Assembly (NCBI RefSeq): GCF_004337985.1
Contig: NC_043744.1
Span: forward strand, 4,933,417 to 4,997,416
Length of the DNA stretch: 64,000 bases
From: Pyricularia pennisetigena
Taxonomy: Eukaryota; Ascomycota; Sordariomycetes; Magnaporthales; Pyriculariaceae
Direction of reading: 5' to 3'
Part shown: piece after piece, positions 44,650-57,762 of the stretch
Position numbering within the stretch: position 1 is the stretch's first letter
Layout of the letters: the number at the start of each line of letters is the position of its first letter
Program-made: the position numbers and the translations under genes
The notes under the pieces: model-generated
Database searches by the model: none
Told to the model about the DNA's origin: nothing
Seen by the model: the letters and a program-made list of their open reading frames with translations, nothing else

Positions 44650-46705
44650 TCAGACTGACATGCTGGTGGCTTCCATTTTGACCATGTGGTGATGCAAGTT
44701 GGACTGTGGCGTGTGAGACATCTCGGCCTCACCCTCAGGGATTCTCGGGAGGCCCGACACACAACCACTTTGTTGTTGTTGTTGCTGTTGCTGCTGCTGC
44801 TGCTGCTGCATTTGCATCCCGGTTGGTTGCTTGTTGTTCATCTGCAATCCAAGCTTTTCGGTCAAGCGGAGGACCGCGTAGTAGTCAGTCGAATCACCAG
44901 CCCCATTTTGGATATAGCTCAAGAGTGTGTCAACCGCTCTTCGTGCGTTTTCCTGCGTTGGGGAGCCAGGTCCGGAGCCACCCGGTGTTACGGCAGGGAC
45001 AGGCGTTCCTGTGGATCGAGGTCCGATAAGACTGTTGTTGCTGCTACTCCTGCGGAGCTTGGGAGATACGACTGAAGCGTCCATAGCAAAAGGCTGGGCC
45101 ATCATATCGTGCATCGGTGACTCAAGGGCCGAGGATGGTGCGGTGGACACCTGCGAGTACTTGGAGCTCATTGGCTCGCTCTCTTGGGGCTGGTTCATGC
45201 CCTGGATATCGAGAATCGGTAAGGTCTGGCTGCGTTGCCGTGGAAAATCGGGATGTCCTGTCAGCCCATGTCTCGTTGGGTCAGACAAAAAGCCGCCAAC
45301 GGGCGTGTCGGGCGAGAAGTTGAACGTCGCTGGACTCATGCCTGTGTTTGAGAACGAGGAAGAGGCTGAGTTGTCGGTTAACAGTCCGGACATAAAAACA
45401 GAATTGGGCGGCACTGCTCTGTACGAACCACTCTCTGCCGTGAACTCCATCAAGCTGTTGGCACCTTCCTTCTCGTCATCGCTCCGAGCTGCAGAAAGTG
45501 GTGACGGCAGCAGGTTCAGGTTGGCATGGGCATGCGGCGACGCTGGCGAAACGGCGGAATGGGAGATGCATGTTTCCGACGCTCTTCGCAGAAGCTTAGG
45601 GGCCTTGATGCCGTGCCTTTGCTTGAACTTTTCTAGCCAAGTTGTGGACTGGAACTGCTTCAACAGGTTGTCGGAGGTGCCAGGGGTGTTTTGACAGAAG
45701 ATAATGGCCTTTTCCCTGATCTCTTGGTCGGAAACAGGTACGCCACTTTTCTTGATCCAGTTGGATAAAGCTTTCTCAATGTCGGCCGTGCCGGTCTTGC
45801 CCCTTGCCATTCGTTTAACAGGCGACTCGCTTCGTTCAGTTGGATTCAAAAACTTTTCCTTATTGCGCAGGACCTTGGAAATAGTGCTGAGGAGAGGTGA
45901 TTCCCAACCCGGTCAGCGTGTTGCCCAGGGGGGAGACAAGTTTACGACCCGTCTCCGTTGATGAGAAGAAAGAAAGTTCCGTGTTCCAATGCGTGACTAC
46001 ATTGCAACCAGAGGGAGAGAGAGAGAGAGAAGGGGGGGGAAGGCTAAGGACAAGAACCCACCTCCTTTCCACGCCAAACTTGGCTCCAATTTCAGTCTGC
46101 TTCAGGTTACTATTGTCACGATGAAAGAGACAAATCTCTCGTCGCATTTCGTCCGTCAGGGTCTTCCGCGGCGCAGTGGCCGTGCTGGAAGTCGGCGTCT
46201 TGGAGCCCCGGAGGGGCTGCACGGCGAGAGGAGTGGGCATCGCGATTGGGGGCGCAGAATAGCTGCCAGGATTTCGCAGGGCGCCGGGGTTCGTCAACAT
46301 GCTCGGCCACGTGGGATTTGTAATCAGCGGGTGTAGCTGTGGATGTCCTGAGTGCGGCGGTTGGTGATGCTGCTGCGGCTGCGCCACTTGCGGCGCGTGA
46401 GTAGAAGGGAGAGGCGGCGGTCCCATCCTGGTGTTCATGGGCTCCGAGGGCATCCCGTGGCTCATGGGGTCCACACCGAAAGTGTAGTTGGCGTTGTAGT
46501 CTTGCATCGGCGCGCTCTGGGTATATGAGATATCTACCCAGTGAGGCTCGCCACCGACGCCTGCATGTCCTCCCCCGTCATTTCCGGTTGCACCAAAGCC
46601 GCCCTGGTCCGTCGCCAGCGAGCTTTCCTCGCCCATGGCACTGGTGCCGATGATCTGATGATGCATCCTGGGCTGATCCCAACCAAATGCAACGTCCAAC
46701 TTCAT
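44650..46705 (-). CDS. CENP-B-type helix-turn-helix DNA-binding protein
   Basis: I read two exons, 46705-46062 and 45886-44650, joined within a Ser codon (GAA AGG AG|C ACT), giving 626 residues. The N-terminal 170 residues are Pro/His/Gln-rich. A CENP-B N-terminal (psq-like) HTH lies at about 175-226 (LTDEMRREICLFHRD, KQTEIGAKFGVERSTISKVL). A second CENP-B/Tc5-type HTH lies at about 243-315 (IEKALSNWIKKSGVPVSDQEI, WLEKFKQRHGIKAPKL). Ser/Pro-rich sequence follows, then polyQ (44770-44815) and a short acidic end. There is no DDE transposase core, so it is a host DNA-binding protein of the kind called ARS-binding/CENP-B-like in fungi. Role in replication origins, centromeres or transcription cannot be decided. 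The intron contains a (GA)n tract. A donor at about 47202 suggests a leader intron. Confidence 0.82.
46015..46031 (+). repeat. (GA)n tract in the CENP-B-like gene intron
   Basis: About eight GA units, read on the plus strand, followed by a G-rich run. It lies within the 175-nt intron 45887-46061. Confidence 0.8.
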
Positions 46706-49367
46706 TCGCAACCGGCCGCCCGAGAAGAGGCGATGACGGGAAAGGAAGCTATGTGGCCCCTCCGACCCAAGCCGGAGAACTCGGCAGAAGCGAGGCGGTG
46801 TTTGCCAGGAGACCCACGATTCGTAGTGCTGTGGCTGGTCAGATCTCCGAAAGGGATATTGTTTTGCTCAACTTGACCTGGGTCCTCCTCAGCTGGTTCT
46901 CAGTCTGTCAGTGAACAGTCTGAGGCCAGACGATTAGACCGGGGCCAACGACGCCTTCGGAGTGCTTGCCAGATGTTTGGTGTGGACTGGACGAGACTCA
47001 AAAGACAGACTCGAAGCCGTTAAGAAACGAAGCTCGCGTGGATGAGTGAAGGAATGAATGAGTGCAGGCAACAAAAAGCCGACACGATATCCAAAGGCCG
47101 AAATCAGATAACAATAAAGCTTCAATATAATGAATAAAAATAGGAGATTGGGTATAAAGTTATATATGTATACAAATCTCAAACAGAGGTTTGTTGATAC
47201 TTACACCGGTGGTGCATTTGGCCAAAGGAGGGGGGATTCGATATAGCGAGCAAGCACGGATCAGCTGCAGAAAGCAGACGCCGCAATGCAGTCAGGACAC
47301 TGGCGAGGCGGGACCCTTTGAGATAAATCCAACGACAGCGGAGCGGCATAATGGTGGGCCAGCGGAATCGAGCACGGCCTGACCACAAGGAGCAAATAAA
47401 AAAAAAAAGATAGGGCAGGACAAGGGCGTGTGTGTAGGCGCGGTACTCTAGAGTCTGTGGAATCCATTGCGAGGGCGAGGTACCTGCTTGGATAAAAGGC
47501 CATCGTAAATGTCATGTACCCAACTGGGTCATCATTTGGGGGTTGTGCAATCCCCTGTCTGGGCTGGGTACACGGGCGAAGGTTAATCGACAGGGGTCAA
47601 GGAACAGGGATGAAGCAGTTAATAATACCAAGTAAGGGTGGGTGAGTGGATGGTGTCAGTCCAGGGGTCAGAGAAAGAGCTGGGGGGGTGAATGAGGACG
47701 GGGATGGAGACGAGAGGGAAAGGTTGCGAGGACGAGGGGGAGGGGGGGAAGGAGTAAAAAATAAAAAAAAAAATAAAAAAAAGGAAAAAAAAAAAGGATG
47801 AATGGAGTTGGGTATCGTGCTAAACACAGAGGAGAAAGAAAATTTGTTGGATGCCCTCAAATGTCTTCTTTTTTTTTTTTTTTTTCTTGTGACTTGTCAT
47901 AAATCGGCTCTTTGGTTTGCATATTACAGTACTCAAGTTTTATGTGTCGTGATCCAGAAAAAGCGTGGAGTTATGTGTTTGACGATGCAGAAAAAGAAAA
48001 GGAAAAGAAACGACTCAGTATTGGTGAAGAAGCACAAGTTGTCTCGCGGCAGCATAGCACGCTGTCCCGGTTTCGTTGTGTGTCCGCGCCGGGCCCTGCT
48101 CGCATCATTCATGTTCAGGCAGCTTGTCCTGTTCCTGGGTATCTAGCCGTCCTGTTCTGGTTCTGGCTTTTCTTGGCGCACCAACTCCCTTGCGTCCTGG
48201 AATGAAACAAAGTGCTGGGGGTGAGGTTGATCACCACACAAAACTGTACCGGTAGGGTAGCTCTTTACGGGCTCTCTCTCTTTCTCTCTCTTGAAGACGC
48301 AACAAGATTAGCGCAAAAGATAGCCTGTCTCCCGGCTGGTACTGCGAATGCACATTGTACAGTACGCGAAACTGCCAAATTCCCCCATGTCTGCGTTACG
48401 ATTTGTTCCGAGCTCAATGTTGAAAAAGGGTGTGTGTGGATCGCTGAACAAGTTAGAAATGATTTTGGGCGCTGCAGTCCGACCAATTCGATGGTGCCGG
48501 GGCCCAGGCCAGTCAGCACGCTAACCTCCAAGGAAGGGTAAATCCATGAAGAGTGTGGTGAGGAAAAACAGGTACGGTATGTCATGGAATAAAGAGAGGA
48601 AAAAAAATTCAGGCAAACATAAACAGATGATGCTTAGCTCTGTCTGGCGCATCGGCATCCAACTAGCGCCGCGCAAATAGGCAGCTTTAACAGGTGATGC
48701 TTTAATTCATCCCCTAATTCGTTCCGAGCGGCCATCTGAATGACAAACGGGAGCCCGAACCGATTAATGAAGGAGGGCATGCTTGGCGGCTTGTGTGGTA
48801 CAATACTGGCATTGACTTGCTCATGTTAATCCCGGGGTTGCGGACGAGGCATATAGCGAAGGAATTAGTTTTCCCCACGGCTCTACCTAATGCTCAACCA
48901 AATTCTATATTGTAGTGTCATGAGTACGGAGAAGACGTGGACAAATTGACGGAGAATCTATTTAGTTAAGGTAGATAGAGAAAACACACTACCTTAGGCC
49001 TGGGTAGGCACGGTACTTTTGGTAAGGGTAAGGTAAGGTAGGTCGGTGGTAGATATTATAAAACGTCTCAAAATGCTTGCATGAACACCTCAGGTAAGGA
49101 GGGTGCTACCTATTTGCGTGTCCTGGTCCCCTAAGAAAAGTGGTAATGCCCATTCATCTGATAACCGTACATTGCATGTGCATTCACATTCTCGACCCGG
49201 AGAGTATAAAAGGATGGAAGGAACCCACGGGAAGAAGGCCTCTCGACTTACTTGGTCCAGTATGTACTTACTGTATGTGCAACACTCGCCCGCTCCTTCC
49301 CGCGAGTGGCTCTCTTGTGCATGTTGGGGCCCGTCATTTTTCGTCTGAAAAATTGAACAGGGCTCGC

Positions 49368-49391
49368 AAAAAAAAAAAAAAAAAAAAAAAA
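49368..49391 (+). repeat. A24 homopolymer
   Basis: An uninterrupted A run in the gene-poor region. Confidence 0.95.
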
Positions 49392-52300
49392 GGTCTGAAC
49401 GCAGCCAGGGATATCCCAGGAGAGCCAGGTACGCTAGGCACTTGGCAGCCGGGCCAGTCGCGGATGCCAGGGTAGGCTGGACATGGTCTTGATTATGGGC
49501 CATCCTTCGCGTCCTTTTTTGATCACGTCCCGAAGCCGTCTACGTCGCTTTGGTTTTAAGACAATTGAGGGCGCATTGTAAATCAAAGAGGTCTGTACAG
49601 CTAAACAAAAGACCTGATGCGCCATAAGATGGCCACCTTTTTCAGCTGCTTGTTAGCTACATATGGTACTTTTGGTAGCATACAAAACCAACAAGCATCT
49701 AATTTTGTTTGGCATTCCGCTCCCCCGCAACCACAATTGTCAATGCTGATACTAGACTACTGTAGAGCCCAGATGATTGACACTGACTTGACCTGTGCAT
49801 TTCAAGATAATACTGTTGCTGTTAGATACCTTACCTACCGGCGTATAATGAAAAGTCTACCTCCGTCTTATGTAATATCTCGCCTTGACCATCCGTTTGA
49901 ACCTACTTCAGGTGAACTTGACGCTGATACCTTTTTCGTGGTGAATCAATCAGGCGAGAAATGGACGACAGCGATTGGCACATCAAATCGTTGGTCGTTG
50001 CTTGTTTGAAAACAGCAAAATGGCCAGGGAACACCTAGCATGTACTGGCGGGGCTTTGCTGTCAGGGAAGGCAGCCCAGTAGGGGTATTCTTTGACAGAC
50101 CGTGAGACCGTGCTTTTTTTGGGGTACACGGTTCACAATCCGCAACCGCAACCGCCACCTCCAAAGCTTGACGCTTGTCACGCTGTCAAACCGTTCATCA
50201 CACCAAACCTCTACCTAACCACAGCTCATCACTTTATTTTTTATTTTATTTTTTATGGATATCTGTCTAATACCGGGCTACCTTACCTTCCTTAGGTGTA
50301 GGTGACTAATCTGACAGTTCCTACGAGGTACGTCCATACCAAGGCGGGCAGTCCCTGCTGCTTCCTGGCCAATCCTACCGATCCGTATTCGAACAAGTCT
50401 CAGGTAATTGATGATTATGCCCGAGCACTTCGGGATTCTATCCGGGGCGTCTTTGCCTCAGTATTGGCCATAGCATAAATTACGAAGTACGTGGTAACTT
50501 TACACTTCCCCACTCCACGCTACTATGACGATCCAATATCAATCCTGACCCCAGGCGGGGCGCCTTTGAAATGAGCAGCAAGAGGCAGGGCTCTGCTATG
50601 TACTGTACTCGAGGTACTTTAGCACCACCACACCTGATATGAACTGAACAAATCTGCGCAATCATGCTAGGGATCATGGCTGATAGCTCGGCGAATGCGC
50701 TTCGGTTGTTGGGATAATTATTGCAATACATACCTTGCCGCCTAGCTCGGCTCTTTCTCGATGTTTCGGGGGACCGGACCTCCGTTGCATCGATTGACCT
50801 TGTAAGAAGGAGGTAACAATGTAAGGTAAGTTCAGTCAGTCAGTGTGAAAAGCCTGCCTCCTAAATTGATTGTTTTCTGAGAAAACGACTAGGCAAGCAA
50901 GCTACTGCGCAACTACCGTACGAGGTACGAGGCTATTATAGTATCTGGCAACCAAGATTTCTGCTCGGCAACATCAACAGCAATTTCGATACAGAATAGA
51001 CTGCCGATGCATACGGTACTCATCTCCTGTCTTGGTCCAGGTATGGTCAAGCCTGCGGCATTCATACTGAGGATCAATGCACTGACGGGGGCTCTTTGCC
51101 GCCCCCTGGTTACTACTCACTGCGACTTGCTGCATGTGTTGTATGTACTGTACGAGCGAACCCCCAAGCGAGCCAAGCAACCAAAGTATCCTTCCGGCCG
51201 CCAAAGTGGATTATACCGTCCCTCCCACCATATATCTCCACACTGGAAAGGAAGCACAGACGACACCTTGTTTTGTCTTCCCCCAGGGCCAAACAATCAA
51301 CTTAGCCTTTTTTAGTTCACTTGACAGGAGAGTAAACAAACCCCGTCCATGAACCTGAAAGGAAGAAAAAGAAAGGGAACAAAACTTCAAACGTTCGTAT
51401 CCCACATTACGATACAGGTCATATGTATTGACATTACTTTCTCAATTTCAACCCGCGTTCCAGGAGCCGATTATGAAGCCACCCCAACGGTTTGGCTGGG
51501 CACCACGCTACTGCCTGGTATGAAGTTCATGTCCAAGAGGAAATGACCTTGTAGAGTATGAACGAACAAAAAACTCTTCCGACGTGCTCGAGGCTCGAGC
51601 AAGCACTGTGGGGGCTGCAACACAACAATTGGGCATTTACGAAGGGCGGCAATCACTTCAACCGCTCAGATTGTTACAATACGTCGTCGTACCTATACAG
51701 AGAAGAAGAAAAAAAAAAAAGATATACATGTAAAAACAGTGCCAAGCGAGGGGGTGGAGAAAGGATGGCGAGCAAGGAGGGGTAGGTTGATTCTGTATGC
51801 GGTTATAAAACATCCACCAACCCGCCAGCCGATGTTGCTTTTTGTGCTGACATGGATCTCGTCCCAGCCCACATTAGACCCCGGCTCTCTTCCTGTTGGT
51901 CAGTTATACTGTATGCGAGAACGTTAGGCGGATCCCTGACTTTCCTCGAAATCCATGTATGCCCGACCCCTGATCGGGTCTAGCGTTGCGCGCGCTCTGA
52001 ACCATGCCAGCTGCAGTGACGGTTGTGGTTACGGAAATCTCTTGGAGGGAGTTGAGAAAGAATGCGCGCGGGATGGGTAAGCCTTGCAACGGTTATTGTC
52101 ATGGTGTCTCGGGTCCATGACGAGACGATAACTTCCCGATGCACGGATGTTATTTCTGTTTGGTGACGAGCAGCATGATTTGAGGTTAGGGCGAAAATGT
52201 CTGGACTTTTTGTAGTTGGGATAAGTCTAGTCTAGTCTAGACTTGGTCCTACATCACTTTGGAAGTTGCACTACTAAAATTTGACAGTTGGAAATAATAT

Positions 52301-54631
52301 CAACACCCGTTTGACAACTGTTGAGAGGATTCATTAGCTTGTGAGAGCATTAAGGTACGTAGCGTATTTTACAAAGTGTATTATTACGTATCGGACCCTA
52401 GCAACCTAGGTAGCCAAAAGTAGGGAATACACTACGCAGCGCGGATGCGTAGTGCCGATCTGCAACAGCAACATTTTTTTTTCTTTTTGCTTCTTGCCTC
52501 TCGATCTGTAAAATTAGAAATTACATACGTACTCCGCAAGTAACAGTAAGTCATGACGAATTCACTTCCCGATCCAGACCCCAACAACTTACAGAAGTAA
52601 GGCCATGGGGCAAAAAGCAACAGGGAGGGAGAAAAAAAAAGATAGAAATCCTAAGCGGCTCCTGTCTTCTCTGGCTTGGGTTACTTTTGGGCAAGCAAGA
52701 CTGTATCAAGTCCATTGTTACCCTCGTCGAAAGCAACCCTTCCCTTATTCTGCAACTTTATCGACATTTACCCTGTGAGTCCACCAGCAACACGCATATA
52801 ATACCGGGTAGACAAAGATCAAGGTGATAAAAGCAACAAGAGGAGGACCGAACAACATATCTAATCAAATGAAACAACAACAAAAAAAAACTCCACACCA
52901 CCAGGTCGATCCACCATGCAATCCGCAAGCCGCGACCCGGACTCCTCTGTCCGGCCGGGGACCTGGGCAGCCTTCTGGGTCTGTGCGTTACATGGGGGAC
53001 CTTGTTGCTTAAACAGCATAGCAATATTACTTGCCTTTTTGTCTTCATCGGCGCGCAGCGTCCTAACTGGAGACAAATAAAAATAAAAATTTCAACCAGT
53101 CTAACAGACCCCAGGCCAGCCGGCGGAGGGGGCCCTAAGGTAAAAGTGACAGGAGAGTTAGAGTGGCCTATGGCCTAGACGCCGGCGTGCTTATCCCAAC
53201 CTTGGGTCAGGGCCCAGGCATAGCCTCGCAGAAAAGAAGGGCAAAGCAAGGGGGCCAACAGGACGACAGGTCCCAGGGCTAGGGACTAGCTCCCGCCCTC
53301 CGCACATCATCCGAACTTTTTGACGGTCGCAGGACAGACACTTTTTGTGCATTGTATTACCTACTTGTTTTTCATGCGGCCTTGGTCGGCTTCCGGTTCG
53401 ATGACAGTTTGGCAAATAACAAAAAAGTCGTATAGCCAAGGATTCGTTTAACCCATTTCAGGACAAGAACAGAACATTGGTCCCCATGCAAGGCGACAAA
53501 TCACTGCTCCTTATTCCAGACCCAAAAAAAGGCTCCATCGTTGACTAGAGATGACACCGGGCCATGTTCAGGTTCAGTCTGGTAATTTGATCAAATCCAT
53601 TCAATAACATGCATAGAAAATAAAGACAGTCCATTCATTTAGCGGGGTCGATCATCATGACATGAACGACGGCCCGGTGGGAAGCGAGAGGGTCCAGTAA
53701 CACACCCAAATAACGCTTCCTCATCGGGACCACCAACAGAGCCAGGGTTGGGATGTTGGGTTGGGACAGATCAAGAACCGAACAGGGGAGTTTGGTACCA
53801 TTTTATGTACAGTTACTAGGAAAGCCCCAGACTAGGAGAGCGACAGACACACTCGGCGGCAAGAGCAGCCCTCTGAAAGGCCCAAGGAGGGGAGGGGGGT
53901 TGGTGCAGCAAAATCAGGCTACCGGCATCGTCATCACCATCTACAAAGTAGTTGGTACTACAGTAGGTCTAGTGCGCGACAGCTTCAGCAAGACCCCGAA
54001 GATCAGGGAAAATCTCTGCAACAGGGCCGCCTGACCTCCACACTGACGAAATCCCGTCTCTATTCTACAACCAGAAACACGGGAAAAGGGGGCCATTATT
54101 GCAAAATATTGTGTCATAGGCGCCCAACCGCAAAAAAAAGCTGGAAGCACAACAGAAACAGACAAAATGAAAGAAAAAGAATAAGGCATCGAATGCAGCG
54201 AGCCGCGTTCCCGTACAACCCACGTTTCTCGGCCCCTCCAGCGCGCGTATTTCCCCACGCTGTTGGTTCATCGTTCCTCTTTTTTTTCCCCTTCTCTCCT
54301 TCCACATCGCAACAATGTTTGCCTCCCAAATGGGCCTGGGGCCGCCCTTGATGGCCGCATATGTTAAGCGGTCCCTCATCTCGCCCCAAACCCACTCCAC
54401 TCCCCCAGTCCCCCAACATTTAGACTTTACCGGACGAAAAGGCTCTATCGGTTGTTGCTTTCTGGCATACAAACTGACCTTCCTCGTCCCCCCCCCTTGT
54501 TTTGATATTTCTAGCCCTCACATGCCAGCCCTGCATGGGGTCGCTTTGAATACGATACGGCCCGAGTTGCTTACCCATGCGGGAATTGTGTTTTTTTTCT
54601 TTCTCTTCCCTACCGTAAGGGGGCGGGAGAT

Positions 54632-54915
54632 NNNNNNNNNNNNNNNNNNNNNNNNNNNNNNNNNNNNNNNNNNNNNNNNNNNNNNNNNNNNNNNNNNNNN
54701 NNNNNNNNNNNNNNNNNNNNNNNNNNNNNNNNNNNNNNNNNNNNNNNNNNNNNNNNNNNNNNNNNNNNNNNNNNNNNNNNNNNNNNNNNNNNNNNNNNNN
54801 NNNNNNNNNNNNNNNNNNNNNNNNNNNNNNNNNNNNNNNNNNNNNNNNNNNNNNNNNNNNNNNNNNNNNNNNNNNNNNNNNNNNNNNNNNNNNNNNNNNN
54901 NNNNNNNNNNNNNNN
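54632..54915. other. Assembly gap (284 N) ending in a C run
   Basis: Unknown sequence in the gene-poor region. The right flank starts with eight C. Confidence 0.99.
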
Positions 54916-55958
54916 CCCCCCCCTTTATTGGAAAGAGCGGAAGCACTCAACTATTCCTTTCGCTTCAATTCCGCATTTGATGTGTGCTGAGTTTTTATTC
55001 CGCTAAATGAACATTGAAACGGATTCCTCTCCCAAGCGAGGACGCTGAACTTGCCCGGTTCGGCCTCCTTATCCGGAGTAACTTGGCTTGAAACAAGGTA
55101 GGTGTGGTTCGGGTCGGGTTGGGCAGTCATCGCGAAGCCAATGCATAGGCCTTTTTGTTTCTCTGATTCTACGATAAGCATGTAACTTTACTGGCTCCTC
55201 GCATGTCTTGCCGATTTCTCGTTGCCTCCTTACCATGCGGGTCATGCATCTCTCATCACATCTGTTTCCTCTCCTACCACTCCCCCACGCTTAAATAGGT
55301 TTTCTTTTTTCGGTTGGGGATTAAGCTTGAGACATCGGAGGATAACGGTCTCTGACGTCTGTACCTGTAAAGAAGAACGATGCCCAGGGATTTAGTGATA
55401 CAGATGTGGCTGTGCTAGATCGAAAGACATGTGAACATCTCGCGAAACAAAACGAAAAAGTAGACGACAATGCCATATATATCGCTTAGGTTCATCTGTG
55501 GAGATCAGGGGATGTCTCCTGTTTTGATTTGACCTTGCCGGCAACCGACTAAATTCCCGATAGCTTTCTATTGGCTTCAAAAACGAAGGATGTCTTAGAA
55601 ACACCCGGAGCGAATAGATCAGGCCTCAAATATCCGAATCAAAAAACAACTTCCCGCTTTTGGTTTCATAATCCAGACTTCAAGAATGGTTAGGGTGTAC
55701 ATACAATGAGTGAAGTGGTTACCATGATATCGGCACGAAAAGTTTCACCCAACTGCCACACATAGATTTCCACTGAACCCAGCTGGGCGCGTTACAACCT
55801 GCTTGAAGAAGTCGAGATGGTTCACCCCAGCCTCGACTCTCCCAAAGTGATACGCGCGTGCACTCAAGGAAGGCACAGCCCGTAGCTATTCCCGGGCATC
55901 CCCGAAGGCTCCCTCGGCTTTCCTCTGGCAGGCGAGCTCGTTTGTAAGCCTGTTTGAC

Positions 55959-57762
55959 TCATCGCTTGACAATAGTCACTGTGATGATTGCGCGGTTAGT
56001 CCTTCGATGCGAATCGATTTCATGTAGGCTGTCTTGTCATGCGCAGTACAAAAATATTGCATGTAAAAGGTTGCGAAAGACCGCTATAAGCGCCACAGCC
56101 TGTAATGGTAATACGGCGGCATGCCAAAACGGATAATATGACTCACCGATATCTTCGTCCGCCAGCTCGTGCGCAAGTCCAACCCTTTGCGGCTGGTGCT
56201 TGACCGACTTGCCATAGACAATGGCAGTCTTGAAAACCTCTGCGATACTTCGGTGAATGGCATTGCACTACAGAACGAAACGTAAGTAGATGCGCTAGAA
56301 AATAAGAACCCGCAGTACTAGGGAATACTAACAAAGTCTTCAACGGTGCATCGGTTGGCCCGCAGCACCACAGGCGCCGAGTAATCTGGCAGCTTGCCTT
56401 TTGGTTTGGTGTACACGCGTACAAGGTTCAGCTTCTCCCACCTGTTCACAGAGAGAGAAATTGTTAGTTCATCACAAAGCCCGGACCGAAAGAAGCTTGT
56501 GCAATCTTCCACGCTTGTCGCCAGACGCCAATTCTCTCTACTGGGTGATAGTCACTGACATGGCCTCCATCAACTCGTCGATATTCCACCCATGCTCGGA
56601 GCTGATGGGCACCGCGTTGGGAATCCTGTACAACAGATCCAGCTCCTCTATGCTGATGGCGTCGATCTTGTTGAGCACGTAGATGACAGGGATGTAGCTC
56701 CTGCTCTTGGCCTCGAGTATATCGATCAGATCGTCGATGGTGGCGTCGCAGCGGATGGCGATATCGGCCGAGTTGATGCGGTACTCGGACATGACGGCCT
56801 TGATCTCGTCGTGGTCGATGTGGGTTAATGGCACCGTGCTCGTAATGTTCAGTCCACCCTTCTCCTTCTTTTTGAACGTGATGTTGGGCGGGCTCTTGTT
56901 GATTCTGATGCCGAAGCCCTCCAACTCCGACTCGATCACGCGCTTGTCCGTCAGCGGCTTGTTGACGTCCAGAACGATAAAGATCAAGTGGCAAGTCTTG
57001 GCCACGGCAATGACCTGCCTACCACGACCACGACCGTCTTTTGCACCCTCGATGATACCAGGCAGATCGATGATCTGCAACGGTGCGCCTATATTCCCCC
57101 AACACGACCGTCGCCGTTGTCAGCGCAAAAGAAGTCTTCCCATGTGCATCAATACAGATGTACACCACCCACTACATCCCCCAAGCCGTTCGCCCACACC
57201 CAAGACCACCTACCGTTATATATCACCTGACCAGGCACCGACGTCAAAGTTGTGAACTCGTAAGCGGCCGCCTCGGAGTGCTGACCCGTCAACCGACTCA
57301 TCAGGGTACTCTTGCCCACGGAGGGGAAGCCGATAAATCCAATACTAGCGACACCCGTGCGCGCAACGTCGAAGCCCGCGCCGCCGCCGCCGCCACCCGA
57401 CGACGGGGTGAGCAGCTCACGCTTCAACTTTGCGAGCTTGGCCTTGAGCTGTCCGAGATGGTAGGAGGTGGCCTTGTTTTTTTGAGTCTTGGCCATCTGT
57501 CAAAAAATTCCAATCAAACATGGCGGGGTTCGCCGTCGGTGGTCATTTTGTCAGTCTTCGTTTCTTGTCGCCGTGTGCGCGCATTGTTCGTTGGGAGTCG
57601 CATTAGGATTTGTGCTGAGCTGAGCTGGTTGGGGCTTACTTCGGCCTCGATCTCTTTGATCTGTCGAGTGCGCGCATCGCGACGAGTGTTAGTTGGCTAA
57701 GTTCTAGTCTTCTGTGGATGCGAGCCGTTGCGAATACTTGCCTTTTCGACTGTGGTCGACAT
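55959..57762 (-). CDS. RBG1: Developmentally regulated GTP-binding protein DRG1/Rbg1
   Basis: I read seven exons: 57762-57742, 57660-57640, 57496-57214, 57088-56560, 56441-56333, 56267-56147 and 55978-55959, giving 367 residues, the same length as human DRG1. The N-terminal helix reads MSTTVEKIKEIEAEMAKTQ. G1 is [10 protein letters not shown]3 DLPGIIEGA and G4 NKID, with the S5D2L-like insertion between G3 and G4. The TGS domain covers about the last 75 residues ([33 protein letters not shown]), and the end is DEDIVTIVKR. DRG1/Rbg1 binds Dfrp1/Tma46 and translating ribosomes. Intron 1 uses a GC donor (AAG|GCAAGT) with a normal CAG acceptor. Exons 1 and 2 are 21 nt each and the last exon is 20 nt. 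Confidence 0.95.

Larger units (their letters stand above)
46706..55958. other. 9.2-kb region with no supportable gene
   Basis: No frame on either strand resembles a known family, and I found no pair of frames that splice into something recognisable. It holds the probable leader of the CENP-B-like gene (46706 to about 47250), G-rich and A-rich simple sequence at 47640-47800, an A24 tract at 49368-49391, several GGTAAGGTAGG/TACCTTACCT-like motifs (49015-49050, 50270-50300), and a 284-nt gap at 54632-54915 ending in a C run. A non-coding RNA, or a lineage-specific gene without homologs, could be present and would need transcript data to see. The 130-codon frame at 49617-50009 is the longest gap-free plus-strand frame here and looks unconserved. 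Confidence 0.5.

Noticed and set aside
49617..50009. 130-codon plus-strand frame in the gene-poor region
   Set aside because: No signal peptide, cysteine pattern or family resemblance. The codon use looks random.
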